DNA of 64,000 nucleotides from Lysobacter alkalisoli (GCF_006547045.1 NZ_CP041242.1:3172001-3236000), one strand, 5' to 3'. Shown: positions 51,371 to 61,302, numbered from the stretch's first letter. The notes: generated by a model from the letters alone, not told the origin. Translations and numbers: made by a program.

Positions 51371-53889
51371 CCCTGCACCACCGGAAACAGATGCACCACG
51401 GCCCAGGCGATCGCTGCCTGCACCAGCGTGTAGCGCAGGAAAGCCAGGGCCACGCGCCATTCCAACGGACGTGCGCCATCGACATGGCCGCAGGCCACGC
51501 GTGCCAGCACGAAGCCGCAGATCAAGGCCGCAATCGCGACATGCACCACGGCGAACCCTGCCAATATCCAGACCACCGAGGCATAGGCATGCGCCTGCGG
51601 AACGGCGACAAGACCCGTCACCGCCGACGGGTAGACCAGCAGGTACGCGCAGGCCGTCGCGATGGCGAATGCCGCCAACGGCACATGCCGCGCACGGCGC
51701 CCGCCCAAAAACGCCCGGCCGGCGAAATGCGAGCACGCCCAGCACGCCGCGAGCAACGCCAGTGCGGCCAACGACCCCCATGTCAGCCGTGGATCGCCAG
51801 TGCCGGCGGGCGGCCACGCCCCGGCGCCGAGCCAAAGGTAGAAATACGCGAACACCAGCGATGCGAACAGGGAACCATCGATCAGCATCGTGATCACCAC
51901 CGCCCACCAGCCGGGAGCGTTGCGGCTGGCCGATTGCGGCGGCAGCGAAAGTCCGCTCCCGGCATCGACCCGCAACGGAGCATGGCGGTGGCCCGTCGTC
52001 CACATCCATGCAAGGAACCCGCCCGCCAGCGGCAGCAGGCATGCCGCCGATAGCAGGTAGTACCCGGCGATGAAGAACGCCAACATCGAGGCGATCAGCA
52101 TCGCGCAAACCAGCGGCCACCACGACGATGACGACAGGAACACCACCTGCTCCGGCTTCGCGGAGACCGGCCCGGTACCCAGCAGTTCGCGACGTCCGCT
52201 TCGCGGATCGCCAAGCAAACCACCCGTGTCGACCGTGCGCGCGGCAAGGTTGCGGTCGTGCCACAGCGGATACCGCGCGCCGACGACCGGGATCGACGCG
52301 AAGTTGTAGTTCGGGACCGGGCAAGGCACCGCCCATTCCAGCGTGCCGGCGCGCCACGGGTTGCCGCGTCCGCGTCGTCCATGCACGAAACACAACGCCG
52401 CATCGACCAAGATCGCGATGATCCCCACCGCCAGCACGAAGCCCGCCGCCGTCGACAGCAGGTTGAGCCACTGCACGCCCAATTCCTCCGGATAGGTGTA
52501 GGCGCGGCGCGGCATGCCCAGCAGCCCGGTCAGGTGCATCGGCAGGAAGGTCAGATTGAAGCCGATGAATACCAGCCAGAACGCGGTACGGCTGGTGCTT
52601 TCCGACGGCATCCGCCCGCTGGCCAGCGGCAGCCAGTAGTACAGCCCGGCGAACAACGGGAACATCATCCCGCCGATCAGCACGTAATGCAGGTGCGCAA
52701 CGACGAAGTGGGTGTCGTGCGCCTGCCAGTCGAACGGCACGAAGGCCAGCATCACCCCGGTCAGCCCGCCGAGCACGAACACCACGAAGAAGCCGAAGAT
52801 GTGCAGCATCGGCACCCGCAGCCACGGCCGCCCGGACCACAGCGTCGCGATCCACGCGAACACCTGGATCGCGGTCGGAATCGCCACCGCCATGCTCGCC
52901 GCGCTGAAGAAGGCCAGTGCCAGCAGCGGGATGCCCACTGCGAACATGTGGTGCACCCACAAGCCGAAGCTGAGGAAACCGGTGGCGACCAGGGCCAGCA
53001 CGATCCACGTATAGCCGATGATCGGCCTGCGCGCGAAGGTCGGTACCACCATCGACACCACGCCCGCCGCCGGCAGGAAGATGATGTAGACCTCAGGGTG
53101 CCCGAACAACCAGAACAGGTGCTGCCACAACAGCGGATCGCCACCGAGCGCCGGGTCGAAGAACACGAAACCGAAGGCGCGCTGGATCTCCAGCAGGATG
53201 CTGGCCAGGATCAGCGGGGGAAAGCCGAACGCGATCATGAACGCAGTCACCAGGATCGCCCAGGCGAACAGCGGCATCCGCCGGATGTCCATGCCCGGCG
53301 CGCGCGTCACCAGCACCGCGACGATCAGTTCGACCGCCGCAGTCACCGCCGCGATCTCGGCAAATGTCACGCCGATCAGCCAGAAGTCGGGCCCCTTGCC
53401 CGGCGAGAACGTGGCATCGGTCAACGGCACGTACATGAACCAGCCGCCGTCGGGCGCGGCATCGAACAGCAGGCTGGAATACAGGAACAGGCCGCCGAAC
53501 AGGTAGCACCACCAACCGAACGCGCTCATCCGCGGGAACGGCAGGTCGCGCGCACCGATCATCTTCGGCAGCAGGTACATCGCGAAGCCTTCCATGATCG
53601 GCACCGCGAACAGGAACATCATCGTCGTGCCGTGCAGGGTCACGAACTGGTTGAAGCGCTGCGGATCCAGCACCTCGGCGTCGAACCACGCCAGCTGCAG
53701 ACGAATGAACATCGCCAGCAATCCGCCGACCAGCAGGAACGCGAAGCCGGCGGCGATGAAGCGCAGGCCGACGGTGCCGTGGTTGACCGCCCGCAGCTGA
53801 CCGACGAGTCCAGGCTCGTTGCACCAGATGCGATCGAGTTCCGCCAACCGGCGCGCGTTCTCCTTCGCGTCGATGACAACCGGATTCAT
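51367..53889 (-). CDS. ctaD: cytochrome c oxidase, fused subunits I and III
   Basis: An 840-aa protein from ATG 53889. The first about 560 residues are subunit I with the CuB/heme motifs HLFWLFGHPEVY, LWVHHMFAVG and VVAHLHYVLIGG. The remaining 280 are subunit III-like (SWWPLVCAMLIASMLAFFIAG, LIDGSLFASLVFAYFYLWLG, LEWRVALAFLRYTLVQAAI). No separate subunit III gene is present. It reduces O2 with electrons from subunit II and pumps protons. Start and stop overlap both neighbours. Confidence 0.93.
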   Translation of the reverse strand: MNPVVIDAKENARRLAELDRIWCNEPGLVGQLRAVNHGTVGLRFIAAGFAFLLVGGLLAMFIRLQLAWFDAEVLDPQRFNQFVTLHGTTMMFLFAVPIMEGFAMYLLPKMIGARDLPFPRMSAFGWWCYLFGGLFLYSSLLFDAAPDGGWFMYVPLTDATFSPGKGPDFWLIGVTFAEIAAVTAAVELIVAVLVTRAPGMDIRRMPLFAWAILVTAFMIAFGFPPLILASILLEIQRAFGFVFFDPALGGDPLLWQHLFWLFGHPEVYIIFLPAAGVVSMVVPTFARRPIIGYTWIVLALVATGFLSFGLWVHHMFAVGIPLLALAFFSAASMAVAIPTAIQVFAWIATLWSGRPWLRVPMLHIFGFFVVFVLGGLTGVMLAFVPFDWQAHDTHFVVAHLHYVLIGGMMFPLFAGLYYWLPLASGRMPSESTSRTAFWLVFIGFNLTFLPMHLTGLLGMPRRAYTYPEELGVQWLNLLSTAAGFVLAVGIIAILVDAALCFVHGRRGRGNPWRAGTLEWAVPCPVPNYNFASIPVVGARYPLWHDRNLAARTVDTGGLLGDPRSGRRELLGTGPVSAKPEQVVFLSSSSWWPLVCAMLIASMLAFFIAGYYLLSAACLLPLAGGFLAWMWTTGHRHAPLRVDAGSGLSLPPQSASRNAPGWWAVVITMLIDGSLFASLVFAYFYLWLGAGAWPPAGTGDPRLTWGSLAALALLAACWACSHFAGRAFLGGRRARHVPLAAFAIATACAYLLVYPSAVTGLVAVPQAHAYASVVWILAGFAVVHVAIAALICGFVLARVACGHVDGARPLEWRVALAFLRYTLVQAAIAWAVVHLFPVVQG

Positions 53890-54600
53890 TGCGCGTTCCC
53901 GTCCGCCGCCACGCCGGCATTGGCCCGCAGCCACGCCGGCAACTCATCGGGGTCCAGCACCACCACGTCGAATGCCATCGTTGCGTGGTCCAGCCCGCAG
54001 AACTCGGCACACTGCCCGCGCATCGGCCCGGGCTGGTCGGCGCGCAGCCGGATCACGTTCTCGCGGCCCGGGATCGCGTCCATCTTTCCGCCCAGTCGTG
54101 GAATCCAGAAGCTGTGGATCACGTCCCTGCTGCCGACGCGGAATTCCACCATCTGTCCAGACGGCAGCACCAGGCGGTCGAAGGTCGACGCGATCGTGGC
54201 ACCGTCGCCGTCGAGATAATCGAACTGCCATTGCCATTGCCGCGCGGTCACGCGCACCACCAGGTCGACATCGCTGCCGCGGCCAGTGACGCGGTCGCTG
54301 GTGCGCGTGCCGTAGACCAGCAATGCCGCCAGCAGCACCGTCGGCACCAGGACGCCACCGATCACGATCAGCTTCCTGCCCGCAACCGGTGCCATGCCGC
54401 GTCCGCGCCGCATCGCCAGCAACAACAACCCCATCACGATCGTCCACACCGCCGTGGCCGTGCCGAACATCAGCCACCATGTGGTAGCTATGGCGGACGC
54501 GGCCGGCCCTGCCGGGTCCAGCGCGGACTGCGGTCCCGCGCACGCGGACAGGAGCATCGCGGCGATCGCGATGCAGGCTTTCCCGCCCCAGTTCCCGCAT
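53886..54600 (-). CDS. ctaC: cytochrome c oxidase subunit II (apparent 5' frameshift)
   Basis: From ATG 54557 the protein is 223 aa but would have only five residues before the lipobox Cys. Removing one G from the ggg at 54594-54596 joins ATG 54600 to a full lipoprotein signal (MRNWGGKACIAIAAMLLSAC). The rest is intact: two membrane helices, His ligand in VIHSFWIPRLGGKMD and the CuA site CAEFCGLDHATM. It passes electrons to subunit I. Its stop overlaps the next start (ATGA). The extra G is probably an assembly error. Confidence 0.85.
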
Positions 54601-54916
54601 GGAACGACGATGGTTCACCCTCCTGCTGCGCCAGCCATGTGGGCCGCACGCCACCGGCATGCATGAAAGCGCAGTCTGTACAGGCGGTCGTGAAGTCGGC
54701 GCGATTCCACTGCGTGCCGATGGCAGCCGTTGGGTGCTCAGCACCGATGATGCCGCGGCCGCGATGTGCGCCAAGGTATCGACGAGGCGTTGTCGACCTT
54801 CATGCGAGAGGACGCGGACGACTGAATGTGCGACTTGAGGGGCTGGTGCCTTCGGTATCCGCTGCGTTGTGGATGCGGATCATCCGGAGTATGTTGCTGG
54901 GCAATGCCCCATGGCC

Positions 54917-55246
54917 CCTCTCGCGAGGCTTGGCGACGCTGATGGCGCGCCAGGCGGAACTCTCGGCGTGGACCTCGGCTCACCCATGGCAGGCGGCAGC
55001 GGTCTTCTTCACGGTCATATGTTGCGGCGGCCGCGCTATCGATACCGGACGCTGCAGTGCTGACGCTGGCCGCCGGCGCGATCTTCGGCCTCGGCCGCGG
55101 CATGCTGATCGTATCGTTCGCCAGTTCGATCAGAGCCACTCTGGCGACGCTGGTCGCGCGATACCTGCTGCGCGAACCGCTGAAGAACCGCTACGGCGAG
55201 TGCCTGCGCAGCAACGCAACTGGCGCGCATCGAATCGCCGGGTGAC
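54917..55246 (+). pseudogene. decayed TVP38/TMEM64 (VTT-domain) gene
   Basis: Fragments of a VTT membrane protein in different frames. The first reads LATLMARQAELSAWTSAHPWQAAAVFFTV. After an extra base near 55020 the next frame gives AALSIPDAAVLTLAAGAIFG and SFASSIRATLATLVARYLLR. A second shift occurs near 55215 and the reading soon stops. A normal gene would be about 240 aa. The lesions are multiple, so unlike the nearby one-base cases this is a true pseudogene. The stretch 54601-54916 before it has no recognised gene. Confidence 0.65.
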
Positions 55247-55593
55247 GTGCTCTGAATCGCCGTCGCCAGCGCTGCTACGGCCGCACTGCCGGCCAGGGTT
55301 CGAGCTGGGTACGGCGCCGGAAGCCAGCCCTCGGGCAGGGTCTGCGGCAACGCGGCGCATGAGATCTGCCCCGTCTGGATGGGCACCCCGGTCAGGGCAT
55401 ACTGGGGCTGCCGCGACCCTTCGGCGACGCCCGGTGGCGGATCCGCGGTCGCGGCGGCCTTCGCGCGCACGGCCGACCTGCTGGAACGACGGCTGCAACG
55501 CCTGCTCGCCCTGACCCTGGCGACGATGGAACCGGCCACGCTGGCCAGGGAATTGAACGCGATCTAAGACGCGATACCGGAATGAGGTGACGC
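55247..55593. other. intergenic stretch with no certain gene
   Basis: GC-rich sequence between the TVP38 remnant and the next gene. A plus-strand frame near 55379-55567 ends LLERRLQRLLALTLATMEPAT and could be a leftover C-terminus. No start or domain supports it. The end of this stretch contains a gaggtg ribosome site for the next gene. Confidence 0.4.
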
Positions 55594-56409
55594 ATGGTCT
55601 CCCCGATCGACGCATCGTTGGCCTGGCTGGGACGCGGGCTGGCCCGGTTCCTGGCCCAGCGCGTGCAGACCCATGGCGTGGCGCCGGAAACACCGCGGGA
55701 TTTGCTGCTGGCCGCCCTGCGTCCCGGCGACGTGCTTCTCGTCGAAGGCCACAGCCGGATCAGCACCGCCATCAAGTACCTGACCCAGTCCACCTGGTCC
55801 CATGCCACGCTCTATGTCGGCGGCTACCTGCAAGCGGCGCACGGCAATTCCGCGCATTGTTTCGTCGAGGCCGACATCGTGGATGGCGTGCGCAGCGTCG
55901 GTCCCGAGGAGTACGCCGGGCACCACACCCGAATCTGCCGGCCGGTGGGGCTGGGCGACGACGCCAGGCGCGCGGTCTGCGCCTACGTCATCGAGCGCAT
56001 CGGCGCGCACTACGACCTGCGCAACGTCGTCGACCTGGCCCGCTACCTGCTGCCCACGCCGCCGGTGCCGACCCGGCTCCGTCGACGGATGCTGGCATTC
56101 GGCAGCGGCGACCCTACCCGCGCCATCTGTTCGACGCTGATCGCGCAGGCGTTTCATTCCATCCGCTATCCGATCCTTCCGCTCGCGATCCGACGGGACC
56201 GGGCGACGCCCGATTGCCCGGACTGCTTCGACGAGGTGCTGCATATCCGCCACCACAGCCTGTTCGCGCCGCGGGACTTCGACGTCTCCCCCTACTTCCG
56301 GATCATCAAGCCGACGCTCGATCAGGGTTTCGATCACAGGTCAGTGCAATGGAGCGACGACTGTTTCGCTGCCCAGGAGGAAGCCCCGACGAATCGTTCG
56401 ACCAGATGA
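55594..56409 (+). CDS. YiiX-like papain-fold hydrolase
   Basis: A 271-aa protein with gaggtg 5 nt before the ATG. Permuted NlpC/P60-type features: LRPGDVLLVEG near 42, TWSHATLYVGG with the likely catalytic His, and AICSTLIAQAFHSI with the likely catalytic Cys. This group includes E. coli YiiX and lecithin-retinol-like amidases; they cleave peptide or ester bonds. There is no signal peptide. The C-terminus has several His/Arg/Asp residues. The stretch 56410-56570 after it has no gene. Confidence 0.78.
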   Translation: MVSPIDASLAWLGRGLARFLAQRVQTHGVAPETPRDLLLAALRPGDVLLVEGHSRISTAIKYLTQSTWSHATLYVGGYLQAAHGNSAHCFVEADIVDGVRSVGPEEYAGHHTRICRPVGLGDDARRAVCAYVIERIGAHYDLRNVVDLARYLLPTPPVPTRLRRRMLAFGSGDPTRAICSTLIAQAFHSIRYPILPLAIRRDRATPDCPDCFDEVLHIRHHSLFAPRDFDVSPYFRIIKPTLDQGFDHRSVQWSDDCFAAQEEAPTNRSTR

Positions 56410-56570
56410 CGCCAGTGCTTGGCATCTGCTGCGCGATCAGGGCCGTCTGCTGACGCTGCGACGGCCATGAGCGGGTTGCGGCCAGCGGATCAGGATGCGG
56501 CAGCGGTTCCAGCGGCGGATACGACAACGGCGGCCGTAGCCGCCGTTGTCGATCGTTGCCGGTGCCAGTA

Positions 56571-57206
56571 TCAGTCGCGTTCCTTGCCTTTGCCTTTGCC
56601 CTTTCCTTTGTCGTTACCTGGTCGGCCGTTGTTGCCCCGGTCCGCTGGCGGTCCCTTGGCGGCATTGCCCGACTTGCCTGCCGCGTCCCTGCCCTGCGCG
56701 CCCCTGCCGCGACCGGGGAAATCGCGCTCCAGTTCGGCGTCGAGGGTGATCCCGCGACCCCAGCGGTCATAGCTGGGCACGAACCCCTTCTTCAGGCGAT
56801 GGAATTCCGGCGAACCGGGCTTGATGCCCAGATCCTTGGCGACCACGCCCCAGCCCCTGCCATGGTCGCGCTCCCAGATGTCGGCCACGTAGCGGCACGG
56901 GCGGCCGATGATCGAGGCGATTGTGCAGGCCATGTAGACGTCGCCCGGCGCCCAGCGGCGCGTGCCCAGCAGTTCGCTGACCAGGTCGCGCGGCGCGCCG
57001 TGGTAGCGCACCATCTCGTCGACGAACGGCTCGCGGTAGCGGCTGCCGTAACGGTTCATGTCATCCAGCCAGTTGTCGACCCAGACATCGCCGGAACGCG
57101 GGTTCCAGCCGAAGGTGAAGTCCTGGGCCGCGGCAATGCCGGGCAGCATGGCCAGGCCGGCGGCCAGCATGGCCGTGAAGGCGAATCTGCGGGTGGGGGC
57201 AAGCAT
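56571..57206 (-). CDS. secreted protein with Lys/Gly-rich tail
   Basis: A 211-aa protein from ATG 57206 with gaggag 10 nt upstream. The signal peptide ends AAA. The middle reads SGDVWVDNWLDDMNRYG, YREPFVDEMVRYHGAPRDL, GDVYMACTIASIIGRPCRYV and RDHGRGWGVVAKDLGIKPGS, a small helical domain I have seen only as an unnamed conserved unit. The end is low complexity (GNDKGKGKGKGKERD). First of three minus-strand genes coding small secreted proteins. Function unknown. Confidence 0.65.
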   Translation of the reverse strand: MLAPTRRFAFTAMLAAGLAMLPGIAAAQDFTFGWNPRSGDVWVDNWLDDMNRYGSRYREPFVDEMVRYHGAPRDLVSELLGTRRWAPGDVYMACTIASIIGRPCRYVADIWERDHGRGWGVVAKDLGIKPGSPEFHRLKKGFVPSYDRWGRGITLDAELERDFPGRGRGAQGRDAAGKSGNAAKGPPADRGNNGRPGNDKGKGKGKGKERD

Positions 57207-57250
57207 CGTCGTGGCTCCTCTTGTGTATCGCGTGCTTCGGGCCGGACGGA

Positions 57251-57697
57251 TCAGCGCGAAATCTCGAACTTGCCGAATGCCACGCCAAGATCCCAACCCT
57301 TGCCGGTACCGGCCAGGGCCAGCGAAACCTCGCCCTTGGTCACCACCTGCGCCTTGCTCGACTTGACCGCGCCGGCATGCGCCTCGGCGCTGACATAACT
57401 GCCAAGCAGTTCGCTGATGTTGTTGACGGCGGAAAACTCGCCGACTCCGTTCTCGATGGTCGACTTGCCAAAACTCAGGCCGCCACCCTTGGTCCTGATC
57501 CGGACGGTCATGCTCTGGCCATTGCTGCAGCTGATGGTGCCGGTGCCGGAGGCGGTCTTGTAGAACACCGACCAGCCGGACAGGTTGAACCTCAGCTTGC
57601 AGTCGATATCGCGGGCCTGTACCGGGGCCAGCGAACTGCCAGCCAGCAGAAGCGCGCCAAACAGCAGCGACACGGGGGTCATCGACAGGCGTTTCAT
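57251..57697 (-). CDS. secreted protein of unknown function
   Basis: A 148-aa protein from ATG 57697, with ggaggtgacc directly upstream. Signal peptide ends VQA. The mature part starts RDIDCKLRFNLSGWSVFYKT and has GTGTISCSNGQ, GGGLSFGKSTIENGVGEF, and GTGKGWDLGVAFGKFEIS, forming a beta-rich domain with two Cys. Likely periplasmic. No known function. Confidence 0.65.
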   Translation of the reverse strand: MKRLSMTPVSLLFGALLLAGSSLAPVQARDIDCKLRFNLSGWSVFYKTASGTGTISCSNGQSMTVRIRTKGGGLSFGKSTIENGVGEFSAVNNISELLGSYVSAEAHAGAVKSSKAQVVTKGEVSLALAGTGKGWDLGVAFGKFEISR

Positions 57698-57839
57698 GGT
57701 CACCTCCAGAAGGTGGGCGCGGCAAAGAGACTAGCAGGTCGGCGACAAGACGCCGTCACGCCGGCACGACGGAATGCAGCGGTCGGGCCGATGGGGCGGT
57801 GGCCCCTGCTTTGAACCGGACGTCAAGGCTGGACGCGAC

Positions 57840-58352
57840 TCAGCCGCCCCAGCCACGGCGACCGTCGCGACGATCATCGCGACGACGGCCATCCCAGCGG
57901 CGATCGCTGTCACGGCGATCGTAACGGCGGTCGTAGCGGCGGTCATCCCGGCGCGGGTCGTAGTAGCTCACCTTGCAACGGCCCTTCCTGTCGCAATTGT
58001 CGCCCTTGTACTTCATCTTGCCCGGGGCGGTGCCGTAATAGCCGTGGGCGACGCCATAGGGCGGACCGCTGCGGTAATGGCGGCTGCCGTGATGGCGGGT
58101 GTAGTACGAACGCGGCACATGGCGGTAGTAGTTCGGACGGCCGCGATAGTCGCGGACCACCACGATGCGGTCATATGGACCGTAGTTGCCGTGGCGATAA
58201 TAGGGATTCCCACGGTGGTAGATGATGTCGGCGACGTCGACGATGATCCGGACCAGGTCGTCGCTGGCACGAGCCGGCGCCGGCATCAGCGCGGCCATGC
58301 CCAGGCCCAGGGCAACGGCGACAGGGGCGATCCAGCGGGTCAGTGCAGCCAT
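57840..58352 (-). CDS. Tyr/Arg/Asp-rich secreted protein
   Basis: A 170-aa protein with a signal peptide ending ARA. The mature part is rich in His, Tyr and Gly (IIYHRGNPYYRHGNYGPYDR, YYTRHHGSRHYRSG) and may bind metal. The C-terminal third consists of repeated RYDRR/RRDDRR units. Two Cys are present in GDNCDRKGRCKVSYYD. Low-complexity end; not a recognised family. Confidence 0.6.
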   Translation of the reverse strand: MAALTRWIAPVAVALGLGMAALMPAPARASDDLVRIIVDVADIIYHRGNPYYRHGNYGPYDRIVVVRDYRGRPNYYRHVPRSYYTRHHGSRHYRSGPPYGVAHGYYGTAPGKMKYKGDNCDRKGRCKVSYYDPRRDDRRYDRRYDRRDSDRRWDGRRRDDRRDGRRGWGG

Positions 58353-58468
58353 GGGTGGACTCCGGGTACGGGTGGATGTGGCTACACCCTGCCCCTGCCC
58401 TCGTGAACCGGTTTTTAACCCAGCCAGTTGGCCGCACCACGCCGGGACAGCCGTTCAGGTTTCTCCCC

Positions 58469-59203
58469 TCACAGCGTTCCGGCTCCACTTTCCAGGGCTT
58501 CGGTGGCAATGGCCTGCACTGCCACCGGCAGCTCGTCGGCACGGCCGACAACCCGCAGCCGCGGGGCATCGACTGCCACCGTCGCCTCGGCCTCGTGGGC
58601 CCAGGTCAGGTGGTAGGGCACGTGCACGCCCCAGCCACCAAGCTCGAGTACCGGCGCGATGTCCGAGCGCAGCGAATTGCCGATCATCACGAACTGCTCC
58701 GCCGGCAGCCCGAACTCTTCCAGCAGCCGCGTATAGGTCGACGGGTCCTTCTCGCTGACGATCTCGATACGGCGGAACAGATCGGCCAGGCCGCACTGCT
58801 TCACCTTCGCTTCCTGATGGAACAGGTCGCCCTTGGTGATCAGCACGATGTCATGTTCGGCGGCAATCGCCTCGACCGCCTCGGGAACATGGGGCAACAG
58901 CTCGACCGGATGGGCGAGCAGCTCCTTGCCGAGACCGACGATGCGGTGCAGGTGGGTGGCACTGATCCGCGACGAGGTGATCTCGACCGCAGCCTCGATC
59001 ATCGACAGCACCATGCCCTTCACGCCATAGCCGAACAGGGCGATGTTGTTCTTCTCGATCGCGTACAGGCGCGCACGCACGTCGTCGAGTTCGACGTAGG
59101 TCGCGATGATGCGTTCGAATTCCTTCTGCGCGGCGTCGAAGTAGTCCTCGCTGCGCCACAGGGTGTCGTCGGCATCGAAGCCGACCATGCGGATTCCGGT
59201 CAT
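58469..59203 (-). CDS. HAD-superfamily phosphatase
   Basis: A 244-aa protein. HAD motifs: FDADDTLWRSEDYFD (nucleophile and acid Asp), DIVLITKGD (motif II), KDPSTYTRL with Lys in VSEKDP (motif III) and MIGNSLRSDIAPVLELGG (motif IV). The cap is helical. Such phosphatases act on sugar phosphates or nucleotides; the substrate is unclear. No close partner. Confidence 0.88.
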   Translation of the reverse strand: MTGIRMVGFDADDTLWRSEDYFDAAQKEFERIIATYVELDDVRARLYAIEKNNIALFGYGVKGMVLSMIEAAVEITSSRISATHLHRIVGLGKELLAHPVELLPHVPEAVEAIAAEHDIVLITKGDLFHQEAKVKQCGLADLFRRIEIVSEKDPSTYTRLLEEFGLPAEQFVMIGNSLRSDIAPVLELGGWGVHVPYHLTWAHEAEATVAVDAPRLRVVGRADELPVAVQAIATEALESGAGTL

Positions 59204-59248
59204 GGCGCAAAGTATGGGCCGGCCAGCGCGCGGAATGAAGTACAGGAT

Positions 59249-59278
59249 GAAGGGCGGCCCGGTCCCGGACCGCCCTTC
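59249..59278. terminator. hairpin downstream of the EF-hand gene
   Basis: The arms gaagggcgg and ccgcccttc with further inner pairing lie between the EF-hand stop (59355) and the HAD start (59203). There is no T-run. A possible weak terminator. Confidence 0.4.
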
Positions 59279-59354
59279 GCCACCGGATTCCGCACGACGC
59301 GGCTTGCCGGTGGCCGGGGGGAGGAAGGAAATGTGCGGTACGGAGTCCGCTTCC

Positions 59355-59696
59355 TCAGTAGTTGTCGTCTTCCTGCACGTCGCTCTGGGACTGCGCGACG
59401 AAGTTGCGGTACTCCTCAGGAGTCAGCATGCCGTCTCCGTCGGCATCGGCCTGGTCGAATACCTGGGCCAGGGCCGGCGCGGCGGCGGCCTCTTCCCTGT
59501 TGATCGAGCCGTCCTGATCGAGATCGAGTTCGGCCCAGCTCTTCTGTGCCGGCTCCGCGGCGTTCATGGTCGCCGACTCGGCTTGATCCTGGCCGGTGGT
59601 CTCGTCCTGATACTCCTGCGCGAACGCCATCGGCGCGGCAAGTGCGACGGAAAGGGCCAAGGCAACAGCGATGGGCTTGCGGTTGTTGTGAGTCAT
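59355..59696 (-). CDS. secreted EF-hand calcium-binding protein
   Basis: A 113-aa protein from ATG 59696 with aggag about 7 nt upstream. The signal peptide ends AFA. Two EF-hand loops, DLDQDGSINREEA and DADGDGMLTPEEY, have the Asp/Asn/Glu spacing needed for Ca2+. A short Glu/Asp-rich tail follows. It could sense or buffer calcium in the periplasm. Confidence 0.85.
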   Translation of the reverse strand: MTHNNRKPIAVALALSVALAAPMAFAQEYQDETTGQDQAESATMNAAEPAQKSWAELDLDQDGSINREEAAAAPALAQVFDQADADGDGMLTPEEYRNFVAQSQSDVQEDDNY

Positions 59697-60123
59697 GTCG
59701 ACTTCTCCTGGAGAATGTCTGCAAGTGGATGTGCGTGCGACCGTGAAACTGTCGAGATGCGCTGATCGCACGGGGCCTACCCTGCATCGCTGCCAATGAA
59801 CCCTCGCTCCCCCCCGGACCGCGTTCCAACAAGCAGTTAACCCGCTTCATCTCCATCCGCGCTATTCGCGCCAGCAGACGTGACACAGGTCGTCATGCGA
59901 CGTGATAACGACCGCGTTTCGCGCACGGTTTCCGGGTGCGGGCGAATGAACACAACACAACCTTTACGAACAGGCCGGGGAATATCCGCGCCAATGCTGC
60001 GCTGCCGAACGCTGCGGACGAGAACAGACCGATACCTCCGGCATGGGTGAAGCGCGGGACGATGGATGCGAGAATCGACCATTGGACCTGTTCGTCCATC
60101 CCGCCCGGAATCCGGAGTCCAAG
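59697..60123. other. intergenic stretch without recognised gene
   Basis: About 430 bp between the divergent EF-hand and sugar dehydrogenase genes, so promoters for both must lie here. No repeat or clear promoter is seen. An ATG at 60043 is in frame with the dehydrogenase but lacks a ribosome site. Confidence 0.4.
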
Positions 60124-61302
60124 ATGCCCCGCAACCTGTTGTCCATCGCCTGCCTTTCCGCCCTGCTGCTCGCCTGCGGCAACCGGGGCAACGACGTGGC
60201 CGCGAACACGTCCACGGCTGCCGCGCAGGAACCGGCTGCCCCGTTCGTCACCGTCGACATGGCCAGTTTCGACGAGCCGTGGGCGATGGCATTCCTGCCC
60301 GATGGCCGCCTGCTGGTCACCGAGAAGCGCGGCAAGCTGAAGCTGGTCACCCTCACCGGCGAAGACACGGGCAACGCGGTCGAGATCAGCGGCGTGCCCG
60401 AGGTCGCCTATGGCGGCCAGGGCGGATTCGGAGATGTGATCCTGCATCCGGATTTTGCCAACAACAATCTGGTCTACATCAGCTATGCCGAACCCGGCGA
60501 AGGCGACACCCGCGGCGCCGCTGTCGCGCGCGCGCGGCTCCAGCTCAACGCCCGCGGCGGCGGCCGCCTGTCCGGTCTGGAGGTGATCTGGCGCCAGGTG
60601 CCCAAGGTCACCGGCCAGGGCCACTACGGTCATCGCATGGCCTTCGACAGGGACGGCTACCTGTGGGTCAGTTCCGGTGAACGGCAGAAGTTCGACCCGG
60701 CCCAGGACATGAATTCGAACATGGGCAAGATCCTGCGTCTCAACGACGACGGCACCGCGCCGGCCGACAATCCTTTCGTCGACCAGGGCGAGGTGGCCGC
60801 GCAGGTGTGGTCGCTCGGCCATCGCAACGTGCTCGGGATCGCCTTCGATGCCGAGGGCCGGCTGTGGAACAACGAAATGGGGCCGAAGGGCGGCGACGAG
60901 TTGAACCTGGTCGAACGCGGCGGCAACTACGGCTATCCGATCGTTTCCAACGGCGACCACTACGACGGCCGCCCGATCCCGAACCACGACACCCGCCCCG
61001 AGTTCATCGCCCCGAAGATCACCTGGACACCGGTGATCTCGCCGTCGGGCTTCGTGATCTACGACGGCGACCGCTTCCCGCACTGGAAGGGCAACGGATT
61101 CATCACCGGACTGTCGTCGCAGTCGCTGGTGCGGATCGAGTTCGATGGCGAAGAGGCGCGCGAAGCCGAACGCTTCGACATGGGCAAGCGCATGCGCGCG
61201 ATCCGGCAGGGTCCCGAGGGCAGCTTGTGGCTGCTGGAAGACGGCGCCAATGGCCGCCTGCTGGAGTTGAGCCCGCCACCGACCACGACCGTGGAAGGCT
61301 AG
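60124..61302 (+). CDS. PQQ-type sugar dehydrogenase (lipoprotein)
   Basis: A 392-aa protein from ATG 60124 with ggag 7 nt upstream. The signal peptide ends SALLLAC (lipobox). A six-bladed propeller follows with [54 protein letters not shown] with the likely catalytic His, and [12 protein letters not shown]. It resembles soluble aldose sugar dehydrogenases (YliI/Asd) that oxidise sugars with PQQ. The end overlaps the MocR gene by 4 bp. Confidence 0.88.
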   Translation: MPRNLLSIACLSALLLACGNRGNDVAANTSTAAAQEPAAPFVTVDMASFDEPWAMAFLPDGRLLVTEKRGKLKLVTLTGEDTGNAVEISGVPEVAYGGQGGFGDVILHPDFANNNLVYISYAEPGEGDTRGAAVARARLQLNARGGGRLSGLEVIWRQVPKVTGQGHYGHRMAFDRDGYLWVSSGERQKFDPAQDMNSNMGKILRLNDDGTAPADNPFVDQGEVAAQVWSLGHRNVLGIAFDAEGRLWNNEMGPKGGDELNLVERGGNYGYPIVSNGDHYDGRPIPNHDTRPEFIAPKITWTPVISPSGFVIYDGDRFPHWKGNGFITGLSSQSLVRIEFDGEEAREAERFDMGKRMRAIRQGPEGSLWLLEDGANGRLLELSPPPTTTVEG

